A stretch of 64,000 nucleotides of DNA from Sphagnum compactum (GCA_965153455.1 OZ234504.1:6014001-6078000); one strand, 5' to 3'; counted from the stretch's first letter, positions 10,382 to 23,419 are shown. The notes: a model not told the origin generated them from the sequence alone. Made by a program: numbers and translations.

Positions 10382-12186
10382 TCAAAAAAATTCAAAATGA
10401 ATTCTACCTTGAAACTTAGTTAACAAATTAGCTATTTGCTCATGCATGGGAATGTAATTTACTTCAGTGGTACTATCTTGTACCTTTTCTCTAATGTAGT
10501 GATGAGATATTTCTATATGTTTAATTCTAGCATGTAAATTTGGGTTTTTTACTAGTTTCGTACTACTTTGATTATCTATGTATAATTTGGTGGGTGCATC
10601 ATCACGAATTTGGAGTGCAATAGATAGCCTTTTCAACCATATTATTTTTTTGTCACCTTCTAACAAGGTGCGATATTTGGCCTTTGTAGTTGAAAAAACA
10701 ACAATAGCTTGAAGATTGCTCATCCAATTTATTGGGTAGCCTCCTAGCATAAAGATCATTCACGTTGCTGATCATCATGTGTCCGCATTTCTTCCCTAAT
10801 CAACATCAACGTATCGAATCAATGGCTGGGTATTTCCAAACTTGAATAAAATCCCATGAGTTGATGTGCCCTTCAAATATTTCTAGATATTTCTAGATGC
10901 ATCCATATGACTTACTTGTGTATTAGTTATGAACCTATTTACACACCCAACAACAATACTAATGTCTAGGCGAGAATGGGCGAAATATAGTAAGCTTCCT
11001 ACCAATGACTTATATTCATATTCATTGGTTTCTATAGCTTCCATGTCACACACAATTTTGTGCCTTCATGCATTGGCACTTTACTTGGACGACAATTTGT
11101 CATCCTAAAACATTCCAACAAGTGTTGAATGTATATATGTTGAAAAACAAATATTCCCTCCTCTTCATAAACAAATTTTGTTCCTAAGTACAACTTTACA
11201 TCTCCTAGGTCAATCATTTCAAAAACTTGTTTTAACTCCTTTTTAAATTAATCCAATTTCGATCATCAATAGTAACAAATAAGTCATCAACATAGAGTAA
11301 TATGATGAAATACTTCTCATTTCTAATGAAATAATACATGTTGGAATCTTCCTTGCTCTTATTTAATCCGTGGCTGAAGAGATAGCTATTGATTTGGCTA
11401 TACCAAGCACATGGAGCTTGCTTCAAACGGTGTAAATAATTTTAACATCTAAATGTTTCAGTCTCCATCTTTTTTTGTGTTGCAAGTGTTGTCATTATGC
11501 ATATTGTTATCCACTTAATTCACCACAAGAACAAATGTTTCATTAAAGTATATGTCCCGCCTCTATTCACAACCCCTAGCAACCAACCTAACTTTCAACC
11601 TATCAACCTTTCTTATGTTTCCAATTTTGGTCTTGAAAACCCATTTTTCTATGATTGGAGACTTTTCCTTAGGTAAATCAACAAGTATCCATGTCTTGTT
11701 TTCGCATATAGACTCCATTTCTTCTTCCATTGCATCTTTCCATCCCCTACGATGTAATGCTTTTGATACATTAAATGATTTTTTGACATCAAATGGTCTT
11801 GTGGCAAGAAAAATAAGATGATCCTCAACCTTATTGAAGGTCTCCTTTAATGTTGTTGGATAATGAGTTATTTGATTGTTATCGAGTAACCTTTTTTCTT
11901 ATGACTTCATATTATGTTCTAGGCCAAGTTCGTCTTCTTGTGGCTCTCTTATTTGTCTTAAACCGGATTCTATTGGCAAATTGTTTTGTTTGTCATTGAA
12001 TCTTTCCTCCACACTCCTTGGTCCCATGAATTGATCATTTCTAGTAATTGAAGAGCCTCCATTGATTTTCTTCACTTGATGATCATGTTGGTTGAGATCA
12101 TCTTGTTCATGCATATCTCCTTCATCGACATTCATGCTAGAAAATGAAAACATTGAAACAGAATTTTTGGGCACTTGCCAACACAA
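10382..12186 (-). pseudogene. Ty1/Copia pol fragment (reverse transcriptase-RNase H)
   Basis: Reading on the minus strand from about 11.8 kb down gives the Copia order. First comes the start of the reverse transcriptase (MEEEMESI, NKTWILVDLP, KWVFKTK, LKVRLVARG), then the catalytic YVDD at about 11.3 kb with IDLGDVKLYLG, then YKSLVGSLLYFAHSRLDIS and YLKGTSTHGILFKFG, and RNase H with LYIDNQSSTKLVKNP, HARIKHIEISHHYIREKV and a C-terminal QIANLLTKFQG. Several stop codons and frame shifts interrupt it. Integrase and gag were not recognised upstream, so it is a dead 3' portion of a plant retrotransposon. The linker region near 11.9-12.2 kb is less certain. Confidence 0.9.
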
Positions 12187-12629
12187 AAAAAATCATATCC
12201 TTTCCATTGCCCAAATTCACTATATTTTTAATGAAATTTGTCAAAATTGATTAATTTGCAACTTGTATGGTTTTGGTAAAAAAAGATTAGTTCATTAGAA
12301 CATTTTTAATGAAATGTTTTTTAGATGTTATGGAGTCACATGTTGCATTACATAATTTTTTATTTTAAAATTATGACATGGATATATAAGGTTTTAAGTT
12401 AATATGACATTGCATAAAGCACCACATCATCATACAACTTTTTTTCAAAAGAAATTGATTTTTCTTGTTATCCGGGTCTTTTTTTTCCCCCTAGATAATG
12501 GTGTCATATTGTATTTTTCACGACACGTTGTGACAAAATTACATGTTCTGAAATTTTTAAAATTTAATTTTTTTTCTAGTTTTGTCAAAAAATAATTTTG
12601 ACATCATTAACCATGTAGATGTCCATTTA
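12187..12629. other. AT-rich intergenic
   Basis: No gene or structured repeat is seen. It may be remains of the Copia element. Confidence 0.4.
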
Positions 12630-12735
12630 TTGCATTTATTCAAAATACATCGATGCACACATTTATGAAGGTTTGAAACCTAGACCTCATGCAGGCACAC
12701 AAAGTCTTAACCATCAAACCACTTCAAAACTTAAT
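12630..12735 (-). mobile_element. tRNA-derived SINE (head region)
   Basis: On the minus strand TGGTTTGATGGTTAAGAC matches the tRNA D-arm/A-box layout, and about 25 bases further on AGGTCTAGGTTTCAAACC matches the T-arm/B box. GCATGAGGTCT between them is common in plant SINE heads. It is not a functional tRNA: the anticodon arm and acceptor pairing are not recognisable. The tail and target-site duplication could not be defined in the AT-rich flank. Confidence 0.6.
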
Positions 12736-15581
12736 TAATAAAGGATAAAAAAATTAAATTTATCATGTTTGGCATGGAATTGTTTAAGAAATTCGAACTT
12801 TAATTTACATTTTTTTTGTCAAATGAAAACAAATGAAAACATGATCTTGAAGTTTAATTCAATAATTTATTCAACAAAATTACTATTATTTTAATATATA
12901 AAATATAAAATGCTAAAAAAACACTTAAAATATCATGTCATGAATAAATTTACAATCATTTTTAAATTTAAATTGACTTATAATATTTGTGAATTCAATT
13001 TGAAATCAATAATGCATCCATGAAGTCTTTAACAATGTTAATTATTTTATATAAAATATGACCACTTTTTGAAAAATTGCAAGTTTTTATTTTCCCCAAT
13101 ACAATTATGTACAAAGTTTTTTTTTTTTTTTTTGTAATGTCACTAAAATGGAAATCATCCATAAGAAGATTTAAGCACATTTGGTTATAGACAAGTTGCA
13201 AAGTTGGAAACTTGTTTAAATCCTTCAATATTATGACTACTTCCTATAATTTACTATAAAACATTGATAATATAAATTTTAAATTTGACAAATTTTGATT
13301 TTTTTCGTTCAAAAAAGTCCTTTAGTGATGTTGTTGCCTTTTTAAATTGGCAAAAACAGCCACAGAAATAAAAAAATAATTAAGTAGAGAATATAGCCAT
13401 TTAATTTTCAATACCATATTTGTTTAACAACATGAATCACACACTAATACAGATGATTAATTATACAACTTGAAAATAAATCACAAAATATTATTACCTT
13501 TTAATAATATACGAATATATTTTACCTTCATTTCCTCTGGAGAAATAAAAGTAATATTATTTGGTGAAAGTTTGGCATTAAAATAGTTAGATTAAACCCC
13601 CTTCCCCAACCAACATGTTTTTTTTGCTTTCAAATTTTCTTAACTTGGCAATTTTTGTTGGGAAAAAAATGTTTTTTTTTTTGCAACTTCAAAGGAAAAT
13701 GTAAACAATAAAAAATTTGCCTAAAATCTGAAATCACATTGAATTTTAAAAGCTTATTCCTAATGAATAAAATTCTAAAATAAATTTGAATAATTCCAAC
13801 ATTAAACAAATAAACAATTCCAACATCAAATTTATTTTTAAAAATTTAAGCTCAATCTTTGAAATCATTATAAACCTTATCAAAAAAAATTGAAAACATT
13901 AAAATAAATATTAATGATTTAACTGAATGTTTTCTTTGGTGGTGAATTTCCACAATTTTGCAAACATAAAAAGGGGCAATCAACATTAACAATGATTTTT
14001 TAATTAAAAAACCCAAAAAAATCAATTTTTTTTTTAGTGGAATAATTCTACAATGGGTTTAAAAACTTGTAGCCAAAATATAAAAATATTTTTACAAATT
14101 TATACTTCCATATACATGGTTTATAGTCAAAACATTATCTTATGGTTGATTTTGAACAATACCACACGTTTGAAAAAATAAAGAGATAAAAAAAATTCAT
14201 TAATGTCACTATTATTACCAAGATTTAAAATTCATTCATTTATTTATTTATTTATAAATAAATAATTAAGTTCACATTCAAATATTCAAACATACACTTG
14301 TAACAAAACAAGCTTTAAAATTTTGATAAATCATGTTCAAAGTAAAAATAATAAGTAGAAGATATTGATAAATAATAATAATAATTATTATTATTATTAC
14401 TATTATACTTTTAGAAGATTAAAAATTTACAAACTTAAAATTTAAAAACTAATCACCATCATGAACATTAGCAATAAGGTTGTTCAAACTTTCAACACAA
14501 CTCTTGTTTGCATCAAGTCTAAATTTTGTTTGAGTGTTTTGACAAAAGTTGCAATAAGGCACGATGGTGGAATTGCCAATAGTGAGCTTGTAGGTACAAA
14601 ACCCACCCTTAATTCACATGGGTTTCTTTTTATTGTGTTCTTTACATGTTTAATTGTGTGAACAATGGAATACAAAAGGGGGGGAAAAAAATCACCACAA
14701 AGCATAAATTCAATCCAATCCTTTTTCACTTCTTGCTTGTGTCCACGTTTGTGTCTATTTGTGTGCATGTTTGAATCTAATCTTAGATGAAATTCACCTT
14801 GCTAATTTGACATTAGTTATGTATATCAAATTGCCCAAAAAACTTATGAGCCCCAATGGTAGCATTTTTTTTAAAAATTTGATTCACAAATGTTGATTTC
14901 ATTTTCTTGCATTTCATTAGAATTTATTGGATGTCCTTGGGTGTTAATTATGGTGACATTGTTGTGATTTTTCAAGCAAAGCTCGCATTTTATTTGTGCA
15001 TGTTATTTAACTTGATTTTGGGTGTAAATGGAGTATGACATACAATGGGCAAGATTTTTTTTCGATCAAGGATTAAATGATCTTTTTAGTGTTATAAGTA
15101 ATCACATGTGAAGGCTTGAGTTAGAAATTTTGTCGTTCAATATCATGGCACATGCATATCAATGTTTGAATTGTTTAAAATTCGTTAGTTTTGTTTATTT
15201 TGTAGGGTTGGTCTTTTCTAATCCTTGTTCATTTACATATTGTTGGACACGTTGAAGGTTATTTTAAAATTCTATATAAGTTTACTTAAGTTGTATGAAT
15301 GGAAAAACTTTCAATATACTTATGAATAAATTTCACAAATCTAAATATCATTATTATCCATGGGCAAGTCAAGGGGAAAGGGGAAGAAATTTGTTACAAT
15401 AGGGGATGGAGGAACGAAGCTTGATTAAAATGAATTTAATAAATTTCCTATTACCACCAAAACATTATTGTTTACATTTTCCATGAAATCTTTTAACTTT
15501 TCACACCTAATTTGTTTATTAATTAGTTGTAGCAATTCAACATTGTCTAAATTTGTTACATGTGACTTTCTCAAAAGGGTG
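12736..15581. other. AT-rich intergenic, no gene recognised
   Basis: This is about 2.8 kb of AT-rich sequence with poly-A/poly-T tracts and an (ATT)n-type stretch near 14375-14400. Short open frames occur by chance; none has a recognisable motif. Confidence 0.5.
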
Positions 15582-17205
15582 CATCAGTTGAAATTGAAGG
15601 TAACAAGCACTTTCAAGCAAACAAGGACATTATTACACTAGACAAATTTGAGCTAGCTTTGAAACTTTCACCTAAAGGTCATTATGACAATGCAATGTTC
15701 CACATGTTGCCTATTTTTTTTATGTCACTTTACAACATTGTAACAATTTAGTCATCATGCATAATTATATTGACATTGTGTTTTCATTATTTTTTTCCAT
15801 CAAAGGTTAACATATTAAATGAGACAAAAAAAGTCATAAAAACATTTCTATGTGCCCTTTATATAAGGCTATTTCTTCTTTTTTTAAGTTGGTTATGTAA
15901 ACATGCCAAAAAGAACATTCAACATCTCCCATTTTTGTAATTCAACTTATTTATCTAGTATTATCATGAAATGCGCTTTTGCATTGGAGGTGCATCCAAA
16001 ATATAATTTAACTTACTCCAAAAGGCTTATGCATGCAAGTCATCAAAAAAATTATAAGTACCTTTGTTCAACCTTAAATTTTTTTTTAACAAGATGAAAA
16101 CCACCTTGTATTGTTCTTTATTTGTTGCATCTTTTGATCCTTGCATGGGTGTTCTCACTTAACTTGGATCCAATTATCAAAGCTAACTCATATATATATT
16201 CTATTGTATGCGTTATCTTAGTAATGTTTTTAGATTTACGGGCTTGGCTTATCTTCCAATAGTAAAGGTGTTACATATTAGACACATTTAATTAATCTAG
16301 TCATAAATGGAAATATGAATGCTGAAAAAGGTAATCTTGATGTCATTTTGGACAATTATTGCTTACATTCCAAAATGCAAATCCAACGGTGTTGAAGTGA
16401 GTCAATTGAGTGATTTGGATTATTGCTAAAAAGTAAAAGTTTGGTTAAATTTGCCAAATTTCAATGGTTTATGTTGTTCAACTATTAGATTCATTTTTTC
16501 TATCACAATTACACCACACAAGATTATTCAAATAAATTGTTATTGACACGAGGGTTCTTCTTGCATGCATTAATGCACAATATTTAAAACATTTGTAAAA
16601 CAGATTAGACGGGATTTTGTGAAAGACAACAATTTGGATATTGTGGCCATCAACCCTTCCATGGTCATTGGACTTGTTAAACAATGTTCCAAAATTACCA
16701 AAAACCTCGAGGAAATCATTCCTTGCTTATTTTAAGAAACATATAATGTAAAAAAATATTTTTAATGTGTTATGAAATGGAAATTTTTCCGATATTACAT
16801 GAATATTTTGAAATTTTCTAGATATTTTACATATATTTTCATAATGAATTATAAGCACCTTATTTATATTTAAATAAATATTTTATTTTATTTCAATAAG
16901 TTGCAGCCTATGTATATTTTACATTGTTTGGAATAAAATGAAAGTAATTTCCTTGAGCCAACTATGACCTTATTTTGAACAAGTTTTAAATGACTTAAGC
17001 ATTTTTTGAATTTTCATTATTTGACACATGTGTGGCTCATTTAATAAATGATAACATTTGGAAAAAAGTAAAGATCTAATGGTTGTTGAAATATTGAACA
17101 ACAAATTGGTGACTATAAGGATATCAAAGATGTACCCAAATTCATGTGTTGGGTGTGTGGAGGTGAAAGATGTGGCAATGGAACACACATTGGCATATGA
17201 ATCAA
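15582..17205 (+). pseudogene. Decayed CCR/DFR-type NADPH-dependent reductase
   Basis: Five collinear relics fit the short-chain reductase family that includes cinnamoyl-CoA reductase, dihydroflavonol reductase and tetraketide pyrone reductase. 15582-15712 reads VEIEGNKHFQANKDII then FELAL and YDNAMFHMLP (family: LEGAKERLKLFKADLL, FDSA, CDGVFHTASP). 15802-15850 reads NILNETKKVIKT (NVLNACKKVSSVKR). 16392-16446 reads LSDLDYC, a stop, KVKVW (WSDLDYCKKTKVW). 16612-16680 reads DFVKDNNLDIVAINPSMVIG. 17133-17205 reads YPNSCVGCVEVKDVAMEHTLAYE (YPNATFGWVNVKDVANAHI). The N-terminal nucleotide-binding exon is missing and stops interrupt it. Gaps between relics match usual intron positions, so it looks like a decayed gene copy rather than a retrocopy. 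Confidence 0.72.
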
Positions 17206-18114
17206 TTATTACAACATGCTTCATACATGTGCTAAACATTTGTTTCATTATGTAAATATGGTTCTTTTGTCCAAATTTTATGCACATATCCCATTTGCAA
17301 AATATATTACAATTATTTTCTTTTCAATTTTTCTTCCCATTTGTAATGTTCATTTACATGTTTGGCATTTCAATTAATTACAATATGAATGTTAAACATG
17401 TATGGGGCCATTTGGTTGGAAACATCTTTCATAGAAGTGAAATTTGATATATTTGGGAGGGTGAATGGGTGGGTCTTCAATGATACTAATGAAAATGAAG
17501 TAAAGGTTTCAATATTTATTTTATCACTCAAAAACTAAAACACATTGGGTTTAACTTCCAACCCATTGAAATAATTACCAATTTTAAGGAATGTGGGTGT
17601 TTGGCATGATTATGTTTCAAGATGGATATTGTAGCCAGAATTTTAACATTGGAATGCAAGAGATCAATGCTCATAATTTCTTGAGATCACATGCGAGCAA
17701 TGAAATCAAGAAGAATGGTGAAAAATGGTGCACTTATACTTGCTGCTATAAAAGTTTACACAACATTCATTACTATTTCTTGACATGTTTAACATGATTT
17801 TTTTTCTCAACAAAAAGTTGATAGGTATTTAGTTTAATGCAATTTTAAAAAGTGGGCAAATGTGTAGTGTGAATACAAGGCTCATCAATAGCGTTAGAAT
17901 TGCGTAGAATAAAACCATGCAAAGTAAAAACATTTTAAATCGTTCAAATAATTATGATGAATAAATTAAACTTTAATTTTTTCTTCTACATTCATTTTTC
18001 CTTAGACACGAAAAGACTTGAAACTCCACCTAATTGAAGTCAATTTTTTAAACTTTTTAAAATTTAGTTCTGAAAATTTGTCGGAAAGATTTCATGTTTT
18101 GTCACTAACATGTA
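17206..18114. other. AT-rich intergenic
   Basis: No gene is recognised downstream of the reductase relic. The C-terminal exon of that gene was looked for here and not found. Confidence 0.4.
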
Positions 18115-18722
18115 CTAGTGGGTACCCGTGACCTTCGGACACTGTGAAGTCCCCCGGTTTCTTTAAACCAAGAGGGACACACACAAAGGCGCAAAGCAAC
18201 TATTTTTATTTTTATTTTATTTATTTTTTGTGACGAAAATTCGTTGAAAAGTCCCCCATGAAAACATATATGGTGAAGCGAGCTTTTTTTTTTAAAAATT
18301 TTTATTTTTATGTGTTTTTTGTTTTTATTTTGTATAATAAAAATAAAGTGTTTATTTTTCACTTTTATATTTTTGTTTATTTGGATGCAAGTTTGAAGTT
18401 TGGAGAAAGAAGACACACCTCATTCTTTTTCAAGTAAGGTTTTTCTTCATTATTATAAGTTTTATTATTTATTATTTATTATTTATTATTTTGTTTTTTC
18501 ATTTTTGTTATTTTAAAAAAAAATATTATTACTGTAGCTCAGAGTGTCGGTGGTGACGACGCGATCGATGGCTGGTGTGTGTCTCTCCACCACGACGACC
18601 CGGTTCTGCCATAGAAAATGCAGTGCACGGTTCTGCCATAGAAAATGCAGAGGCTGGTTCTGCCATAGAATTGCAGCAGAATTGTCGTGTCAGACACGCA
18701 TAGACGTAGTGAATTAATATAG
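18115..18722. repeat. Dispersed repeat, second copy of the 8.7-9.4 kb module pair
   Basis: It opens with GGTACCCGTGACCTTCGGACAC and closes with CGGTTCTGCCATAG followed by AGACGTAGTGAATTAATAT, like 8685-9405. The GGTTCTGCCATAGAA unit is present three times in tandem between about 18602 and 18671. On the minus strand GAAGGTCACGGGTACCCACTAG resembles a plant SINE B-box region, which is the main alternative to a long-terminal-repeat origin. Confidence 0.45.
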
Positions 18723-20160
18723 TAAATTGTGACTAAACTCCTTTGTGATTTGTGGGTGTAACACTTCAAATTTTCCAAAGGGGCATTTTAATATGATCAA
18801 ACAAGGATTCTAATATTGATGCCACATGTGCCCAAATTGGGATTTTAAATGAGTTGAGTTTGAAAGACACTAATGAAAGAAAAAAAATAGCAACCTTAAA
18901 AAACTTGGCTAATTTTAAATACCACTTACTAAGGCATGTTAAACAAACAAGTTGTAATATTAATCCACAACCTCAAACCATATCATGTGGCTTTAAAAAT
19001 AACTTTAAATTGAGTGTTATCACACATTCCCAAACAAATTTAATAATTGTAGGAGTCCATATTAAGGCTTTCTTCAAAGTCCTCTCATGTTGTTACATAC
19101 TTCTACCTTAGAAGGTGTTGGAGTCAATGGGTTAGTTGGTCACTAAAGTGTGGTTGAGAACGTAATTTATCCACCATTGATGTTAAAATAAAATTTATAT
19201 ACATCAATGAGTGATTGTAAATTGTAGGGTATGGATTTTGACATTAGAAAATCCTTACATGGTTGCAAACTACCAATCATAGCTCTGAAAGACTAAAACT
19301 ATTGCATCCATGCTTGTTAATTTAAAGTTAATCTTGTTATGCACACATGGAAGTTATCTCAAATTAAGAGTAAGATACAAACTCAAGCTTAGTTTGAAGT
19401 CTCTTCACACTCTTTAGCAATCACAAAATCTTGTCATGTTCTAAAGCTTCTTTTGACTCTTTTAAAACGAAATCTTGTGTTGTATCCAATCGCCCCATAA
19501 CCTTCAACATGAACAAAATTGTAGCCACATGATTGTAAAACACTTTTGACATTCTCAACACAAGATAATGAAAACATAATACTTAACATAGGTAGTCACT
19601 TCCAAAGCTAAATATACATATAACATATGTGTCCAGATGGTGTACAAAAGAAAAAAAAAAGAGTTTTGTATGAGTGATGAGAGGAGGACATTGGGAAGCT
19701 TGAGAACCTCTGAAAGGAAAACGGCAATGTTTTTTTTTTTTTTTGGGTGAAAATTTGCCAAATTATCATCTGAAAAATATGATTTCGACCTATACAAAGG
19801 ATTTTCCATTAAAAAAATGGCCCAAATTCACCAGATTTCAAAAAAAGAAATTTCGGTTATGTGACATGTCAGGTGAAGAAACAATCCAAGTAAGGAAACT
19901 GCAAGTACAAAAAGGAAGACAGAGTATGTATGACATGAGAAGACAAGATCAGATATGGAGATGACCAATGGAGGTTGGATAAGTTAGTTAGAAAACATTT
20001 AGGATATATATATTCCTTTGCTTTGGTATGGTTACCCCACATAGGGTATAATGAAACTAGGATAGCCTATATCAAGCAAATTTCCTTCATAATTTTCAAC
20101 TGGGCTTTTCATATCCTGGTTCAGACTGGTTGCAACATTACACACATATATCCTGGTTCA
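18723..20160. other. AT-rich intergenic
   Basis: No gene is recognised. Short open frames on both strands have no motif. Confidence 0.45.
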
Positions 20161-20409
20161 GTTTTGGTGGTAAACTGAGTTTCATCCTGTCTTTCCCTGT
20201 CACATATATTTTCACTGCTCTTACCTGTACAAGTTACTATAATTTACTCTCGAACCTTGTGCATTAAAAGGCTGAGTTTCAGCATTTCATATCGAGAATG
20301 TAATAAAATTTCATTGCCTTGAGGATATCACTGAAAAGAGGGGATAGGGGGTGAAAGCAGGCCCAAAGAGAGGGTGAAGACAGAGTGACTTTTATCAAAT
20401 AACTCTACT
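20161..20409 (+). repeat. Dispersed repeat family A, copy 2
   Basis: This copy matches the right-hand two thirds of the family: GAGTTTCATC, CTCGAACCTTGTGCATT, GCTGAGTTTCAGCATTTCAT, GGGGATAGGGGGTGAAAGC and AATAACTCTACT in order. The left GGGGGCGAGAAC module is absent. Confidence 0.65.
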
Positions 20410-21036
20410 GGGTGGCAAAAAGCCTGTGTTGGGGCTGTTTTCTATCTCTTATAAACCTCAGGGTAAAAGGTTTATTAATTCCAAATTGAGTTTTATTAAC
20501 CAGAACTGGAACCAATGGTTCTAACAAATTGGGGTTGGTATTTTCTTCACATCTAAATACCTCGAACAAGATTTGTAGTGCATTTTGGAGGAATGCTTAC
20601 CGGCATAAGAAGAACATGCAAGCGATTTTGAAAAATCAAATGCCCTCACATGTGAATGTTTTTCATTTTTTGAAATGGTTTGTTTCATTTTTTTTCCCTC
20701 ATGATACCTAATGGGTACTTGAATCACAGGAAATTTTTTAAAATAAAAAAATAAAAAAATAAAAAAATGTCAATTTTTATGCTATGTAACACCCTTGGCC
20801 ATGGGCATTATCTGAATCAGGCGCCTTGGCTCAATCTTGCATGGATCTTTATTTTGGTAATAAAGTTATTTGTAAAATATCTCAGTTGTGGTATGGAATT
20901 ACTCATCAAGGTCCAAATTGTGTTGAAATATTAAATTATTTAATTAATTTGCATTGGTTGACACAATGATTAAACTGTTTTTTAATTTTTACAAAGTGTT
21001 AAAAAATTTATGGTTTTGGATGTGATTTTTAGGCCC
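20410..21036. other. AT-rich intergenic
   Basis: No gene is recognised. An A-rich (AAAAAAT)n tract lies near 20740-20768. Confidence 0.4.
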
Positions 21037-21200
21037 ACTTTAGACAAGGGTCCAAGGAATAGGATCCAATGAAATTGAGCATTTTTATTGGTCAAGAGCT
21101 TTAAATTGGTCCTAGGGCCTTTAGACAAGGGTCCAGGACCAAGACAAATCAAATTGTGATTTAACTTACATGGCATCATTTTGGAGGGAAAATCAATTTT
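21037..21200 (+). repeat. Dispersed repeat family B, copy 2
   Basis: This is the counterpart of 2974-3140, with the ACTTTAGACAAGGGTCCA block twice in direct order and a closing TTTTGGAGGGAAAA. It is followed by an A-rich tract, as a retroposed copy might be. Confidence 0.6.
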
Positions 21201-22137
21201 GATTCAAACAAACAAAAAAAAAAAAAAAAAAACTTTACTCATCGTTCGGACTAAAATAGCACTCATAGTTTGGAGAACCAAAGTGTAAGCTAAGGTCTAA
21301 GGTTGTTCATTTCTTTGTTTGTTTTAAAAAAAATTTAAATTTTATTGGGTTTTTTTTACCTTGGTTCAAATTTTATGAGAATGGAAGACATGCTATGAAT
21401 TGAGCGCCCCCATTTTTTGACCATTTTTAGAGTTGACATGACTGATTTTGTCCATCCCCACAAGGTGATTAATAGAAGGAGTGCACTTTTAACTTTTTCA
21501 AGTGCACAAAATGAAGATGAATCGCAAGGTGGAGCAAAGCATTAAGGGTTGAAGCACCAATTTTCACAAGTGGAAAAAAAAAGTTGAATTTACAAGAGAT
21601 GCCTAATTTGGTTTCAATTTTTAAAAAAACACCCACAAAAAAAAGAGTAATTGTGACCTACACTCATCCATTGTGTTAGTAAGAATAAAAAAATATAAAA
21701 AAACCTCATAAAAACAAAAAGGAAGAGAATAAATATCAAAAGTTAACCTCATCCTCTCACATGCCAATGGCACATTTTTGATATTGAACCTTCGAACTGG
21801 TCCCAAGCTTGTAGACACACTATTGTACCTTAGAGAAAAGTGTTTATTTTAACATGAAGAAGGGTCTAGTTCAAATTGCTTCAAATTGGTCCTTGTCCAC
21901 AGTGGCCCTCAATAACAAATCTAGAGATAAGCAACTCAAAAAATGATTGTCAACATAATTACATTAAATACAAATCATAAAAAAAATCATAAATGAATTT
22001 TATTGCTTGATATTATTTTTGGAGTTTATGAAAAACAACAAAAAAGGAGGGAAAAAATGAAAAGAGGTTTTTTTAAAAAATTTAAATTGAACTAGGTACG
22101 ACTTTAAGGATAACTCTAATAGGAATAAAGTCTTGCA
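21201..22137. other. AT-rich intergenic
   Basis: No gene is recognised. A long poly-A tract sits near 21212-21231. Confidence 0.4.
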
Positions 22138-22684
22138 ATTAGGGGGCGAGAACAACCAGTTTCAGCATAATAAGGCATCAAACACATAACTGAGAAATGA
22201 ATTTTTTAGGAAGCAAAATAACTGGGACCCAAATTAGTTTTCCCACCAATTTTGGTTGTAAATTGAGTTTCATCTTGTTTTTCCTTTTTTTCCTGAGCAC
22301 CTCCACTGCTGCTACGTATATTTTCACTACGTATATTTTCACTGCTCCTAAACACATAACTGAGAAATGAAAGTTTTAGGAAGCAAAATAACTGGGACCC
22401 AAATTAGTTTTCCCACCAATTTTGGTTGGAAATTGAGTTTCATCTTGGTTTTTCCTTTTTTCCTGAGCACCTCCACTGCTGCTATGCTACGTATGTTTTA
22501 ACTGCTCCTACCTGTGTACACAAGGAGGATAATTACACTCGAACCTTGTGCATTTAATGCTGACTTTCAGCATTTCACACTGAGAGATGTAATAAAATTC
22601 ACCTACTTTGCGGATACCACTGAAAGAGAGGATAGGGGCGAAAGCAGGCCCAAAGACAGGGTGAAGACTTTACAGATAACTCTA
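22138..22684 (+). repeat. Dispersed repeat family A, copy 3, with internal tandem duplication
   Basis: This is the longest copy of the family. Its middle is a 170-base tandem duplication (22180-22349 and 22350-22519) of high identity; both units carry AACTGGGACCCAAATTAG and GAGCACCTCCACTGCTGCTA. The right end has the shared CTCGAACCTTGTGCATT to GATAACTCTATT blocks. Confidence 0.7.
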
Positions 22685-23419
22685 TTAATTAATGCCTCTA
22701 AATATTGTAAAAGTCAGGTAAGTTAGAAATGAATTATATTTTCAGTTTTGGTTCTTGTGGTTTGGTTCAGTTAAAAAATGAACTTATCCTCTTTATACGT
22801 GTTTCTCTTTGCTTCAAATACCAACCAAACAAATTTGACTCTTGTTGCTGTTCTTCTTGTGGGTACCTACTTGGTACCAGTTTCAGTACATGCGGTTGTT
22901 GTTGCTGTTGTTGATTGATCTTGTGTTCATCAATTTTCGAGGATTTATGGATTTTTTTCTAGCACATCTGCTGTTCGCTTCCTCTTCAACGATTTTCTCT
23001 TTTGTATTCTGCAAAAATCGAAATTGAGCTTCCGTAGCTTGTGGAGCTAAATTGTTGTTGTTGTTGTTGTTGTTGTTGAATTGTGTGCTCCTTTGGGAGT
23101 GAGTGAGTGAGTGAGTGGGTCTTGTGTCGAGGATTTTTTGTATTTTGGTGGGTACATTTTCTTCTTCTTCGATGCTCCCTCTCTTCGTTTTTTCATGTGC
23201 AATTCTAGTGTTCCCGGAATTTGATCTTTCGTAGCTTGTGGAAAACAAAGTTTTTGTCCCTTTGTTTGTGATTTGGCAGAGCTTGTGTGGTGCAGTCTTG
23301 GGGTGGAGATTTGGAAAGAGGAGGTTTCGCGAAGCTTTCCGTTGTTGTTGTTGTTGTTGTTTTTTTTTTCTTTTTTTGGGTTGGGTTTTACTAATTTTTT
23401 CATGGTCTAGTTGCTTGCG
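22685..23419 (+). promoter_or_regulatory. Presumed promoter and 5' leader of the ABC1K gene
   Basis: This stretch leads into the ABC1K start codon. It is T-rich on the plus strand with (TTG)n runs near 23052-23078 and 23340-23361 and a (GAGT)n run near 23098-23117, as in many plant leaders. Long minus-strand open frames here (up to 259 codons) read as Asn/Gln/Arg runs made from these simple repeats and are not genes. Confidence 0.45.
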
